DNA of 33,239 nucleotides from Methanobrevibacter thaueri (GTDB taxonomy: Archaea > Methanobacteriota > Methanobacteria > Methanobacteriales > Methanobacteriaceae). Below are positions 18,277 through 27,081 of the stretch, piece after piece. A program made the translations under genes and the position numbers. The DNA is taken from NCBI RefSeq assembly GCF_015062915.1, contig NZ_SUTJ01000016.1, positions 1 through 33,239 of the forward strand, given 5' to 3'. The notes beneath the pieces were generated by a model. That model ran no database searches. It was not told the origin of the DNA and was given only the letters and a program-made list of their open reading frames with translations. Numbering within the stretch: the stretch's first letter is position 1; every line of letters begins with the position of its first letter.

Positions 18277-19785
18277 AACCTGCTTATCGGTTTTCTTTTT
18301 CTCTTTCTTTTCAGTTTTTTCTTCTTTAGGAGTTTCTTTTTTCTCTTTTGGAGTTTCCTCTTTAACGGTTTCTTTTTTAGGTTTGCTTACTCCAGGAATT
18401 TCAAATGGAAGTTCCTCTTCGACGGAAGGTTCTTCTAACACTTCTTCTGGAATAACGTTTATCATTTGGTTTTTAAGCTCTTCAGCACGCCTGTCACGTT
18501 CTTCAACTCTCATTTGAGCTTTTTGTTTTTCCATTTTTGTTATAACTTTTTTAGGTATTTTTCTCTTTCTGAATACCTTGATTAGTTTTTCAGTATCTTT
18601 TTCATCTTTTTCATCAAAGAAACCTAAAAAGTCGGAAATTTCCCATGCAAGCTCGTCATTTTGAAACATTATTTCAAGGTATGGAAACATTGAAACGGCC
18701 ACTCCACTTGAAACATGCATTTTTTCAAACATTCTTTCAGTAATGTTGTCTCGCAGGTTACGTTTTCCACGGCTGCTTCCCATAAGTCTGAATGTTGAAG
18801 GGGTTTGGATTTTTGTGAATTTCTTGTAGGTTTCATGCTTGGAACTGCTTACACCTATGCCCATGAAATCAGTTGCATATTTCCAGTATCCGTAGTTCCT
18901 GCTCCTGTTTGTTCTTCCAAAGAATATGTCTGCCTTTGAGATGTAGTCATAAGCCTTTTTGATTTCATCCTTTTTCTTGTATTCCCTTGGAATGTTTTCG
19001 GCGATGTATTCCATGACAAGTGTAGGATCCTCTTCAATCCACATGGCCTCCTTGACATGTGCGGGAGTTTTGCTTTTCAAAACTGCAGTGATTGCATTGA
19101 ATATGTCTGAACGGGTGTCTTTTGTAACCATGTTTTCAACATCACTCACATCCAGGACCTTGTCCTTGTCCGCAAGTGCCTGCAGGGTGTTGATGGCTGA
19201 CCTGACATCCCCTTGGGATTTAACGGCAATCTCCTTTAATGCCGCAGGTTCCACTTCAACTCCCTCTGCCTGTGATATTTTTCTTAGAAGTGCTGAAATG
19301 GAGTTCCATCTTGATTTTTTCATCTTGATTACAGTACATTTTGGCTTTATGGATTGCAGTCTTTTTGAATAGAAATCATTGGCTATGAGAATCATTGGAT
19401 GGCGTGAATTCTTGATGATGTCACCGATTGCCTTCACTCCTCCACGGTCGTTGGTTCCATGGATACCGTCAACCTCGTCCATGATGATTAGTTTATAGTC
19501 ATCTCCGAATAGTGATCTGCTTGATGAGGACTCTCCTATTGTGCTTTTGATAACGTCCTGTGAACGCTTGTCACTGGCATTCAATTCAATGTGCTCTGAA
19601 AATTCCTTTGCAATAATCAGCGCCAATGTTGTCTTTCCAATGCCTGGAGGTCCAACTAGAAGCAGCGGAATTTGTGGATTGCCTTTCTTCCACTCGCCAA
19701 CCCAATCCTGGATTATCTTAATCTCTTTTTTGTTACCGACCACTTGTGACAGTTCCTGCGGTCGATATTTGTCAGTCCATAACAT
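18259..19785 (-). CDS. rfcL: Replication factor C large subunit
   Basis: Clamp-loader large subunit; with RfcS it loads PCNA on primed DNA using ATP. AAA+ motifs: Walker [15 protein letters not shown], Walker [13 protein letters not shown], and sensor residues in [16 protein letters not shown]. It lacks the SRC motif found in the small subunit, as expected. After the collar domain a highly charged K/E-rich linker (about residues 420-500) leads to the terminal QVSLFSF, a PIP-box-like PCNA-binding motif at the extreme C-terminus. Length is 508 residues. It starts ten bases after rfcS, with GGTAGAG as ribosome site. Its 3' end overlaps the convergent gene. Confidence 0.96.
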   Translation of the reverse strand: MLWTDKYRPQELSQVVGNKKEIKIIQDWVGEWKKGNPQIPLLLVGPPGIGKTTLALIIAKEFSEHIELNASDKRSQDVIKSTIGESSSSRSLFGDDYKLIIMDEVDGIHGTNDRGGVKAIGDIIKNSRHPMILIANDFYSKRLQSIKPKCTVIKMKKSRWNSISALLRKISQAEGVEVEPAALKEIAVKSQGDVRSAINTLQALADKDKVLDVSDVENMVTKDTRSDIFNAITAVLKSKTPAHVKEAMWIEEDPTLVMEYIAENIPREYKKKDEIKKAYDYISKADIFFGRTNRSRNYGYWKYATDFMGIGVSSSKHETYKKFTKIQTPSTFRLMGSSRGKRNLRDNITERMFEKMHVSSGVAVSMFPYLEIMFQNDELAWEISDFLGFFDEKDEKDTEKLIKVFRKRKIPKKVITKMEKQKAQMRVEERDRRAEELKNQMINVIPEEVLEEPSVEEELPFEIPGVSKPKKETVKEETPKEKKETPKEEKTEKKEKKKTDKQVSLFSF

Positions 19786-19794
19786 TTCTCTACC

Positions 19795-20742
19795 TTATAA
19801 GAAGTGGGTCAGGAGAGCTTCAAGCTGTATTCTTGGGTTTGCTCCTTCTCTTATTCTGAAATCACATTCGGCTATTGCTTCAATTAAATCCATGTAAATG
19901 CCGGCTTCCATTTTGCCGTCAAGAGCTCTTTTTGAGACATCCTTATATATTTGGGCAACCATGTCCTCTCCGCTGGTTCCCTGAAGCACCATTGTTTCTC
20001 TTAGGATGGTTCTTGCACCCATAAAGTCACCCATCAGTGCCTTGTTAATCATGTTTCCGATGTCTTGTGGTTTTGCCTTTGAAACGACCTCGTAAACGGA
20101 ATCCTCGGTAATTGCCTCTCCTTCTGAAGCGGCTGCCTGAAGGACGTTGACTGCCTTACGCATGTCTCCTTCGGCAAAATAGACTATGCTGTCCAATCCT
20201 TCATCAGTGGATTCAAATCCTTCATTGCTGCAGATGAATTGCAGACGTTCCTTGATTTCCTCTCCTTTCAGTGGAGCGAATCTGAATATTGCACATCTTG
20301 ATTGGATAGGGTCAATGATTTTTGATGAATAGTTACATGAAAGTATAAATGAAGCGGTTTTGGTATACATTTCCATTTCACGACGAAGCGCGTGCTGTGC
20401 ATCCTTTGTCATGTTGTCCACTTCGTCCAGGAATATTATCCTGAATGGAGCTCCTACCGGTTTGAGTCTGCAGAAGCTTTTGATACGATCCCTTACAGTA
20501 TCGATTCCTCTTGCGTCGGATGCATTCAATTCCAAAAAGTTTTGTCTCCAGTATTCTCCTAGAATGGATTTTACCAGTGCTAAGGCTGTGGTTGTTTTAC
20601 CGACACCTGCAGGACCAGTGAACATTAAGTTAGGCATGCTGTTTTCGCCTACGTACTTTTCCAGTCTTGATACAATCTGCTTTTGGCCTACAATGTCTTC
20701 TAATTTTTGTGGTCTATATTTTTCTACCCATGGTCCGCTCAT
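19795..20742 (-). CDS. rfcS: Replication factor C small subunit
   Basis: Clamp-loader ATPase subunit. Begins [19 protein letters not shown], with Walker [15 protein letters not shown], Walker [12 protein letters not shown], sensor 1 [16 protein letters not shown], and SRC motif QSRCAIFRF (arginine finger). At 315 residues it is complete and carries no intein, although inteins occur in this gene in some archaea. The GGTG ribosome site lies five bases before the ATG, the same spacing seen in leuS and proposed for nadE. First gene of the rfcS-rfcL operon. Confidence 0.97.
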   Translation of the reverse strand: MSGPWVEKYRPQKLEDIVGQKQIVSRLEKYVGENSMPNLMFTGPAGVGKTTTALALVKSILGEYWRQNFLELNASDARGIDTVRDRIKSFCRLKPVGAPFRIIFLDEVDNMTKDAQHALRREMEMYTKTASFILSCNYSSKIIDPIQSRCAIFRFAPLKGEEIKERLQFICSNEGFESTDEGLDSIVYFAEGDMRKAVNVLQAAASEGEAITEDSVYEVVSKAKPQDIGNMINKALMGDFMGARTILRETMVLQGTSGEDMVAQIYKDVSKRALDGKMEAGIYMDLIEAIAECDFRIREGANPRIQLEALLTHFL

Positions 20743-21052
20743 TTAATCACCATTTATTTATAGTATGATTTATGTTTTAGGTTGTTAAACTATTTTTTGA
20801 TTGCCTATTAATATATAATTTAAGAGAGCATTTGGGGTGTAATAATATGCTTCACCATTAAGTTGAACGTCATTTGGATGTTAATTTCATCTTATTTCTT
20901 TAAACTTCACTGAATTGTGGCAATTATTCATATTTGGTTGTTTTTAACACTTCAATAATCTTTTTTAGAATTGATATGGAAAAGGATTTCATCAAAAAAA
21001 TTTAAAAGTAGTAGGCATATAATTTAATTAAGTAAGTTAGTAGGTGTTGAAA
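20743..21052. other. Intergenic stretch without a recognisable gene
   Basis: About 310 bases between the divergent rfcS and htpX-like genes. It contains TATA-like AATATATAAT (about 20810-20820), usable by rfcS on the minus strand, and TTTAAAAG plus CATATAATTT near 21000-21024, usable by htpX. A GGGGTG followed by a four-codon reading frame (M-L-H-H-stop, about 20846) lies in the middle. No RNA gene, repeat or longer reading frame was seen. Confidence 0.5.
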
Positions 21053-22012
21053 ATGAGAGGTACATGGAAACTTAAACTAAGAATGATTCTAACCTCCGTT
21101 ATAATGTTTACAATTATCTATTTCCTGATAATGATTGTAGGCCATTATCTTGGAGTCAGCAGTTGGAGACTGTACTTGGGAGCAAGCCTGGTAATTACAT
21201 TTTTACAATACTGGTTTGGACCTTCATTGGTTAAGCGTTCAATGAACGTAAGGCCATTGTCAGAGGCTGAAGCCCCTCACATCCACAAGATGGTTCAGGA
21301 ACTGGCTGATGAGGCAGGAATCAAGAAGCCTGAAATAGGATTGTCCGAAATCAACATTCCAAATGCATTCGCATACGGAAGATCAAGCAGAAGCGGACAC
21401 ATTGCAATCACCCGTCCGATATTGGGTTTGCTTGACTATGATGAGCTGAGGGCCGTATTGGGCCATGAAATGGGTCACATCAAACACAATGACATGATCG
21501 TCACATCTGCCGTCAGTGTCATTCCAATGATTTGCTACTACATTGCACTGTCATTCATGTTTTCAGGAGACAACGACAACGGGGGAGCAATCATCATCGG
21601 AATTTTAGGATACCTGTTTTACCTTGTCGGCCAATTGCTGGTACTGTTCATTTCAAGAACAAGGGAGTATTATGCAGATGAGGCAAGTGTCGAGTTTGGA
21701 AACCGTCCGGCAGCATTGGTGTCAGCATTATACAAGCTGTCCTACGGGGCTGCAAAATGCAGTGACCAGACAATTGCTGATTTGAACACTAATCGTGCAT
21801 TCTTTGTAAATGACATCAACAATGCAAAGCATGACGTTACAGATTTCAGTCAAATCGATTTCGATGGGGACGGAAAAATATCCGATGAGGAATTGAGAAG
21901 ACTTGCAAACTCTGACGTTAAGATTTCCAGAAAAAGCGGAGCCATGGAACTTCTATCTACTCACCCTGATTCACTTAAAAGAGTAAAAAGACTGGCGGAG
22001 CTTGAACCATGA
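21053..22012 (+). CDS. htpX: HtpX-type M48 membrane metalloprotease with EF-hand-like loop
   Basis: Membrane zinc protease of the HtpX/Ste24 family, used for quality control of membrane proteins. Hydrophobic segments lie at residues ~12-33, ~40-55, ~150-170 and ~178-200. The zinc site is HEMGH (138-142) plus the glutamate of SRTREYYADE (E205). The active-site face should be cytoplasmic by analogy with known HtpX. Unusual: residues 269-280 (DFDGDGKISDEE) are a textbook EF-hand calcium loop, placed between the third zinc ligand and the C-terminal THPDSLKRVKRL motif. TTG 21044 is in frame, but GGTG six bases before ATG 21053 supports the latter. It overlaps TrmI by four bases (ATGA). Confidence 0.93.
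   Translation: MRGTWKLKLRMILTSVIMFTIIYFLIMIVGHYLGVSSWRLYLGASLVITFLQYWFGPSLVKRSMNVRPLSEAEAPHIHKMVQELADEAGIKKPEIGLSEINIPNAFAYGRSSRSGHIAITRPILGLLDYDELRAVLGHEMGHIKHNDMIVTSAVSVIPMICYYIALSFMFSGDNDNGGAIIIGILGYLFYLVGQLLVLFISRTREYYADEASVEFGNRPAALVSALYKLSYGAAKCSDQTIADLNTNRAFFVNDINNAKHDVTDFSQIDFDGDGKISDEELRRLANSDVKISRKSGAMELLSTHPDSLKRVKRLAELEP
21857..21892 (+). other. EF-hand-like calcium-binding loop within HtpX
   Basis: Twelve codons read D-F-D-G-D-G-K-I-S-D-E-E: acids at loop positions 1, 3, 5 and 12, Gly at 6, and Ile at 8, matching the canonical EF-hand. The following LRRLANSD could form the exiting helix. The entering helix is less clear, so it may be a single dockerin-like or EF-like loop. Confidence 0.6.
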
Positions 22013-22740
22013 AGATGATTTTAGACGAGCGCGGAAAGAAATATGTTTTAAAGCCTGGTGAGGATTTCCAAAGCGACCTGGGAATAGTCAAGGCTGACGT
22101 TCTTGATAATGCGGAGGTCGGTGATGAGGTAAAAAGCCATCTAGACCACACCTTCAAAATCATGAAGCCGAACATCAATGATTTCATTGACATAATGGAC
22201 AGGAGATGCTCCATCCTGATTCAAAAGGACATCGGACAGGTATTGGCGCACACCGGACTTGGTTACGGTGCGCGTGTTGTTGATGCCGGAACCGGTGCGG
22301 GGGCAATCGCCCTGAACTTCGGAAATGTTGTAGGTCCTGAAGGGGAAGTGTTCACCTATGAGATAAGGGAGGACTTTGCTGAGGTTGCAGGCAAAAACAT
22401 CGAGAAGTTCGGAATAACCAATATTCACGTTAAAAACCAGGACATCAAGGAAGGAATTGATGAGGACAATATTGATTTGGTATTTCTTGACTTGCCAAAG
22501 CCTTTTGAAATATTTGAGGATGTAATGGAATCCTTGAATGTTGGTGGATGGCTGTGCGTCTATGCTCCATACATTGATCAGGCTGAAACCTCCTATCGCG
22601 TTGCCAAAAAACTTGGCTTTTACAATCTTGAGATATTCGAGACATTGGAGCGTGGCCTTGAGGTCAGGCCTCAGGGTGTCAGGCCAAAAACACGAATGGT
22701 TGGCCACAGCGGATACCTACTATTTGCAAGAAAATTATAG
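22009..22740 (+). CDS. trmI: tRNA (adenine-N1)-methyltransferase TrmI (positions 57/58)
   Basis: SAM-dependent methyltransferase making m1A at position 58, and in archaea often also 57, of the tRNA T-loop. Motif I VVDAGTGAGAIALNF (SAM binding), the acidic end of strand 2 in TYEIREDFAEVAGKN, motif IV LVFLDLPKPFEIF, and the C-terminal RPKTRMVGHSGYLLFARK are typical of TrmI. An N-terminal beta-domain of ~70 residues precedes them. Length is 243 residues. The start overlaps the htpX stop (ATGA), so translation is coupled; the pairing of a membrane protease with a tRNA methylase has no obvious functional logic. Confidence 0.93.
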   Translation: MKMILDERGKKYVLKPGEDFQSDLGIVKADVLDNAEVGDEVKSHLDHTFKIMKPNINDFIDIMDRRCSILIQKDIGQVLAHTGLGYGARVVDAGTGAGAIALNFGNVVGPEGEVFTYEIREDFAEVAGKNIEKFGITNIHVKNQDIKEGIDEDNIDLVFLDLPKPFEIFEDVMESLNVGGWLCVYAPYIDQAETSYRVAKKLGFYNLEIFETLERGLEVRPQGVRPKTRMVGHSGYLLFARKL

Positions 22741-22770
22741 CTTATCATTTAATTGATTTCAGCTATAATC

Positions 22771-22790
22771 ATTTTACTATTTTTTTAAAA
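22771..22790 (+). terminator. T-run after trmI
   Basis: TTTTACTATTTTTTT lies about 30 bases after the trmI stop. No hairpin precedes it closely. Confidence 0.35.
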
Positions 22791-22872
22791 AAATTTCATT
22801 ATTATATTATCTATTTTTAATTTGGTTAATCTTCAAAACAAGTATTGTAAATCTTCACAGATTGATGTAGAT

Positions 22873-22921
22873 TTGATAAAAATAAAAGAAAAAAGAGTTG
22901 GAATAGTGTAAGTCTATTCCA
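22873..22921 (-). terminator. Hairpin plus T-run terminator overlapping the leuS stop
   Basis: On the minus strand, arms TGGAATAG and CTATTCCA (perfect 8-bp pairs, 7-base loop; 22899-22921) are followed after ACTC by a long T-rich run. The leuS TAG stop is the end of the first arm. This has the form of a bacterial intrinsic terminator. Confidence 0.6.
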
Positions 22922-25769
22922 TGAAAATAGCCGGTTTGTAAGGCATAGCGTTTCTAGCCTTGTTCTGTGGATCGTAGGAGTCATCAGTATGGATGATAAC
23001 TTCATTGCCACATTCCTCTTTGATGTAGTCAAGAGCATCAGTTAAAATCTCTTCCTCGTTGATTTTTCCGATGTATCTGGTCTTGGTTATTTCCTTACCG
23101 ATTTTCTTTGCCACCATAGCTATTTCCTTTTTGTCATCATAAATTTTGGCGCCGATTGCTCTGCCCATAATCTGGCCGATATCAGGTTTTCCAACCTCAT
23201 CAGCTATTTTGTATAAGTCCCATTTCCAGTCAGGTGCAAGGTAAATGTGAACCTTCTCGATGTCATCCTTAACCATCTGCTTGATGTGAGCGATGTCCTT
23301 GATGATGTTTTCAACAAGTTCCTCTGACTTTTCAATTTCAGGACTCATTAGGCTTTCGTCAGCTTCAGGCCATGCGGCTTCGCTTGCAAAGCCTTCTCCT
23401 CCGTATTTGCTCCATAACTCTTCTGAAGTGTGAGGAGTGAACGGTGCTAAAAGCCTAATCCATGCCTCAAGAACGGTTGACAATACATAGACGATTGCAG
23501 GGTCCTGTGAGTCAAGAAGGTGTTTGACCCTGTAAAGGTAGTGGTCAACATCCTTTTTAAGCAGGAACAATGCATCTTGCAGTGCTTGTCTGGTCTGGAA
23601 CACTTCCAATGCCTCGGTTGACTTTTTGATGTGCTCGTTGAGCTGGCTTATCATCCAAAGGTCGATTGTTCTTGTAAGCTCAACCTCTTCAATGTTGCTC
23701 AAGTCAAGTTTTGATCCTTTGACCTCTTCAACCTTAGCTGCAAATTCCCTAAACCATTCAAGTCTTCTTTTGGTTCCAAGAACCTCTTTTTCCCTCCAGT
23801 CAAAGTCTTGCCATGGTTCAGCGGAAGCCATCAGGAAGAGCCTTACGACATCAGCTGTGTAATCCCTGATTGCATCTTTTAGAAGAATAACGTTTCCCTT
23901 GGAGGAGGACATCTTGTTTCCTTCCAAAAGACCCATACCGAACACAACGGTTCCTCTTGGCCATTTTTCTTCAGGGTATATTGCACTGTGTGCAAACATT
24001 AAAAAGCTTAAGTGGTTACCTACAAGGTCCTTTGCGGATAGTCTCCAGTCAAGAGGATACCAGTAGTTGAACTCATTTTGGATTTCAGCCACCTTATCTT
24101 CAGGCACAGTGATTTCACCGGAATCCTTGTTCAGCAATACCTTGTCAAAGAATGCAGGGGTCAAGTCATCAGGATTCATGTCCCTTAGGTATTTGGCTAT
24201 TGTGTAGTATGACATGTAGATTGTTGAGTCTGTTAAAGGCTCAATCAGCCATTGGTTGTCCCAAGGCATACGGGTTCCAAGACCCACCTTACGTGAGCAT
24301 GCCCAGTCATCAAGCCAGTTAATGTAATAATCAAAATTACTTTTAAGCTCTTTTGGAATGATTGTTTCGCCTTCAAGAACTTTCAAGGTCTTTTCAGTCC
24401 ATTCCTCATTACCGTATTTCATGAACCATTGGTCGTCCATGATTTTAACGACACAGTTGTTACCGCATCTGCACACAACAGGCCTTTCAGCGAAATCGTA
24501 CATGATAGTGGCCATATTATCAGCAATGAGTTTTTCCTTAAGCTCTTCACGGGCAAATCTGACTTTCATTCCACCGAAACCAGGAATGGAATCGATGATC
24601 TTACCTTTACTGTGCTGTTGCTTGTACAGTTCATTTGTGGCCTCATGGAGCTTCTCATCGTTTTGGTCAGTGATTCCTAGCCTTTCAATGATGTCTGCTG
24701 CCGGAATTTCGCCATACCCTTTAAGTGTACAGACTGGTATTGGCTCAACATTTTCAACAATTCCTTCCAATCCGTATTTTGCTATTAGTTCAGCATTGTT
24801 TTTCAAGTCCTGCAGTGCAATGTAGTCTGCAGGTGCATCAGCAGGTTCGGAGAATACTACTCCACTTCCGTATGATGCGCTTACAAAGCTTGCTGGGAAA
24901 ATTGGCAATTCATCTCCTGTGAATGGGTTGGTTGCCATTTTACCGATTAAGTCATTAGGATCAATTTCTTCAATGATGTCCAGGTTTTTAATTTGGTTTT
25001 TCAAATTATAGTGAGCTTCTTTTGTAATGACCCAGTTTTCACCTTCAGCATCGACAAGAACGTATTCAACGTCAGGATTCATCCATATGTTGGTTGCACC
25101 GACGATTGTTTCAGGCCTTAATGTTGCAGTCACCAGGATCTTGTCTCCGATTGGGAATTTCAGGAGGGTCAATTCGTTAACGCCTACTCCTTCCCCTTCA
25201 AGAAGGTCATGGTCTCCTACAGGGTTGTCACAGTTAGGACAGTATTTTACAGGGTGCTCTCCCTTTTGCACCAGTCCCTTTTCATACAATGTGGTTATTT
25301 GCCATTCTATGAATTTTTTGTAGGTAGGGTCGATTGTTCTGAATTCCCTTCTCCAGTCGATTGAATAACCCATCTCTTCCATTACTTCATGGTATTCTGT
25401 TGAGAAGTATTTCACGATGTATTCAGGGTCTTCAAGTTTTGGTAAGGTTTCCTTTGGAACTCCATGAACCCTTTCATACAGGTCGAGTGTCCATGGGTCT
25501 TTTCTTTGAATCCTATCGGCTATTCCAATAACAGGTGCACCGGTCACGTGCCATGCCATTGGGAACAGTACGTTGTAGCCTTCCATTCTTTTGAATCTTG
25601 CATACACGTCAGGTACGGTGTATGTACGTCCGTGTCCAATGTGCATTGCTCCACTTGGGTATGGGAAAGCCACTGTTAGGAACAGTTTTTCTCTTTCGTC
25701 TGGGTTTGATTCAAATAACTTTGCATCAGCCCATTTCTTCTGCCATTTCTTTTCAATATTTTCGCTCAC
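22914..25769 (-). CDS. leuS: Leucyl-tRNA synthetase (archaeal type)
   Basis: Class I synthetase charging tRNA-Leu. The HIGH motif is in [20 protein letters not shown] (residues 43-46), the KMSKS-type motif is [11 protein letters not shown] near residue 640, and the large CP1 editing domain lies between ([15 protein letters not shown], threonine-rich editing region). 951 residues is usual for the archaeal/eukaryal type. A cysteine set in [14 protein letters not shown] and [11 protein letters not shown] suggests zinc binding. It starts at GTG, decided by GGTGAT five bases after GGTG, as in rfcS. Eleven bases separate it from the nadE stop upstream, so both probably share a transcript. Confidence 0.97.
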   Translation of the reverse strand: MSENIEKKWQKKWADAKLFESNPDEREKLFLTVAFPYPSGAMHIGHGRTYTVPDVYARFKRMEGYNVLFPMAWHVTGAPVIGIADRIQRKDPWTLDLYERVHGVPKETLPKLEDPEYIVKYFSTEYHEVMEEMGYSIDWRREFRTIDPTYKKFIEWQITTLYEKGLVQKGEHPVKYCPNCDNPVGDHDLLEGEGVGVNELTLLKFPIGDKILVTATLRPETIVGATNIWMNPDVEYVLVDAEGENWVITKEAHYNLKNQIKNLDIIEEIDPNDLIGKMATNPFTGDELPIFPASFVSASYGSGVVFSEPADAPADYIALQDLKNNAELIAKYGLEGIVENVEPIPVCTLKGYGEIPAADIIERLGITDQNDEKLHEATNELYKQQHSKGKIIDSIPGFGGMKVRFAREELKEKLIADNMATIMYDFAERPVVCRCGNNCVVKIMDDQWFMKYGNEEWTEKTLKVLEGETIIPKELKSNFDYYINWLDDWACSRKVGLGTRMPWDNQWLIEPLTDSTIYMSYYTIAKYLRDMNPDDLTPAFFDKVLLNKDSGEITVPEDKVAEIQNEFNYWYPLDWRLSAKDLVGNHLSFLMFAHSAIYPEEKWPRGTVVFGMGLLEGNKMSSSKGNVILLKDAIRDYTADVVRLFLMASAEPWQDFDWREKEVLGTKRRLEWFREFAAKVEEVKGSKLDLSNIEEVELTRTIDLWMISQLNEHIKKSTEALEVFQTRQALQDALFLLKKDVDHYLYRVKHLLDSQDPAIVYVLSTVLEAWIRLLAPFTPHTSEELWSKYGGEGFASEAAWPEADESLMSPEIEKSEELVENIIKDIAHIKQMVKDDIEKVHIYLAPDWKWDLYKIADEVGKPDIGQIMGRAIGAKIYDDKKEIAMVAKKIGKEITKTRYIGKINEEEILTDALDYIKEECGNEVIIHTDDSYDPQNKARNAMPYKPAIFME

Positions 25770-25779
25770 TAAATCACCA

Positions 25780-26568
25780 TTAAATTATTGTTTTTTTAGG
25801 GCTTTCAGGAACTTTACTCTTGTGCTCGCTCCTTATAACTTTAGTAATAATCATATCAACATCTTCAATTGGAATTTCCAGCTTTTCTGCAATCTCATCG
25901 TTTTCCATGTTCTTTTCACTGTACAGGTAAAGAATCCGGTCAAGCAAATCATAGCTCATTCCAATTTCGTCCTCATCGGTTTGGTTTGTCCACAGGCCCG
26001 CTCTTGGAGGCTTGTCAAGTATCTCGTGAGGAATGTTCAAATATTCACTGAGTCTATAGACATCAGTCTTGTACAGGTCTCCTATCGGTTCCATGTCGCA
26101 TGCGCCGTCACCGTGCTTGGTGAAGTAACCGATAAGAATCTCGCTTCTGTTACCTGTTCCGCAGACAAGGTAATTTTTAGCGTTAGCATGATAATAAATG
26201 ATTGACATTCTGATTCTGGCCTTAAGGTTACCAATTGCCAGATTATTCTCTTCAAGCTGTGTCATGGATAGGAATTCATTTAAAATGCCGTCAATGGCCA
26301 CTTGTGTATGTTCAATTCCTAATCTTTCAGCTATTTCGATTCCATGAACATTGTCTTCAGTCGGTGTTGTGCTTGAAGGCATTGTAATCCCAAAGACCTT
26401 GTCCTTGCCTATTGCCTCGCATGCAAGATATGCAGCAAGTGTGGAGTCGATTCCACCGCTCAAACCAATCACAATTCCGTCGGTGTGTGATTCGGACACT
26501 TTATTTTGAATAAATTTTAGGATATCGTTTTTTGTCTTCTCTAAATTTATTTCAGGAATTTGGGTAAT
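25780..26568 (-). CDS. nadE: NH3-dependent NAD+ synthetase, apparently starting at ATT
   Basis: Converts deamido-NAD to NAD with ammonia and ATP. The PP-loop is [16 protein letters not shown]; also conserved are [86 protein letters not shown] and the C-terminal SEHKSK. The first conventional start in frame is GTG 26499, which leaves only six residues before the conserved [10 protein letters not shown] and deletes the N-terminal helix. Upstream codons read [20 protein letters not shown], a good match to that helix, with no ATG, GTG or TTG. An ATT at 26566-26568 (M-T-Q-I-P-E-I-N) follows GGTGAT at 26572-26577, the same ribosome site and spacing as leuS and rfcS. I therefore place the start there; length is 262 residues. 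Confidence 0.88.
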   Translation of the reverse strand: MTQIPEINLEKTKNDILKFIQNKVSESHTDGIVIGLSGGIDSTLAAYLACEAIGKDKVFGITMPSSTTPTEDNVHGIEIAERLGIEHTQVAIDGILNEFLSMTQLEENNLAIGNLKARIRMSIIYYHANAKNYLVCGTGNRSEILIGYFTKHGDGACDMEPIGDLYKTDVYRLSEYLNIPHEILDKPPRAGLWTNQTDEDEIGMSYDLLDRILYLYSEKNMENDEIAEKLEIPIEDVDMIITKVIRSEHKSKVPESPKKTII

Positions 26569-26635
26569 TCTATCACCAACTGCTAAATCATTTATACAGT
26601 AAATAATATGTACTTTTTAATTAATATATTATAGT
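26569..26635. promoter_or_regulatory. Divergent promoter region, nadE (-) and NTF2-like gene (+)
   Basis: AT-rich spacer with TAATTAATATATT at 26619-26631 (TATA-like, fits nadE on the minus strand at ~50 bases from its start) and AATAATATGTA near 26602-26612 (plus strand, about 27 bases before the ATG at 26636, which lacks a ribosome site). Confidence 0.4.
26572..26577 (-). promoter_or_regulatory. Ribosome binding site GGTGAT of nadE (decides an ATT start)
   Basis: GGTGAT matches the archaeal anti-Shine-Dalgarno end of 16S rRNA. From GGTG to ATT there are five bases (ATAGA), identical to leuS (ATTTA before GTG) and rfcS (ATTAA before ATG). Confidence 0.6.
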
Positions 26636-27031
26636 ATGTCAGATGTGGAACTTCTTTGCGAAAAGTCATTCAGTGATGTGGACAATGAAATCCTTGAAAG
26701 GTTCATAGAGTTTCAGCAGGCCCTAATCGATAAGGATGCCGATAAGCTGGACGAGATTTTGACCGATAAATATGAACTAGTGCATATGTCCGGCAAAAGG
26801 CAGACAAAAGAGGAATTCATCGCCGAAATAATGGACGGAGCACTGAATTATTACAAATCCGAAATAATTGATCCTACAATCCTGTGGGACGATAATCAGC
26901 GTGCCACACTTGTTGGGGATGTGAGATTGACTGCAAAGGTATACGGCATCAATGGCACATGGACCCTGGACACCACCGTTGATTTTGAAAAAATTGATGG
27001 AAAATGGTATTTCACAAAATGGGATAATTGA
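26636..27031 (+). CDS. NTF2-like / DUF4440-type small protein
   Basis: A 131-residue protein with the cone-shaped NTF2-like pattern: N-terminal helices (LERFIEFQQALIDKDADKLDEIL), then YELVHMSGKRQTKEEFIAEIMDG, then curved strands (RATLVGDVRLTAKVYGINGTWTLDTTVDFEKIDGKWYFTKWD). The end is typical of DUF4440/SnoaL-like domains. Members bind small molecules or act as enzymes with variable function; no catalytic residues can be assigned. It is monocistronic: divergent from nadE, and convergent with the YhgE/Pip-like gene with 49 bases between. It has no signal peptide, so it is cytoplasmic. Confidence 0.85.
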   Translation: MSDVELLCEKSFSDVDNEILERFIEFQQALIDKDADKLDEILTDKYELVHMSGKRQTKEEFIAEIMDGALNYYKSEIIDPTILWDDNQRATLVGDVRLTAKVYGINGTWTLDTTVDFEKIDGKWYFTKWDN

Positions 27032-27036
27032 TTAAT

Positions 27037-27060
27037 CTTTTTTTTAAAAATAAAAATAGG
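27037..27060. terminator. T-runs between the convergent NTF2-like and Pip-like genes
   Basis: CTTTTTTTTT at about 27037-27045 serves the plus-strand gene just after its stop. On the minus strand TATTTTTATTTTT follows the hairpin of the Pip-like gene. Confidence 0.4.
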
Positions 27061-27081
27061 GAAGTTGAAAATATCAACTTC
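27061..27081 (-). terminator. Hairpin at the end of the YhgE/Pip-like gene
   Basis: Perfect arms GAAGTTGA and TCAACTTC (8 bp, 5-base loop) begin at the last base of the TAG stop and are followed on the minus strand by CCTATTTTTATTTTT. It looks like an intrinsic terminator. Confidence 0.6.

Noticed and set aside
20846..20860. Four-codon frame M-L-H-H-stop behind GGGGTG
   Set aside because: Too short to judge; could be a leader peptide but nothing regulated lies close downstream.
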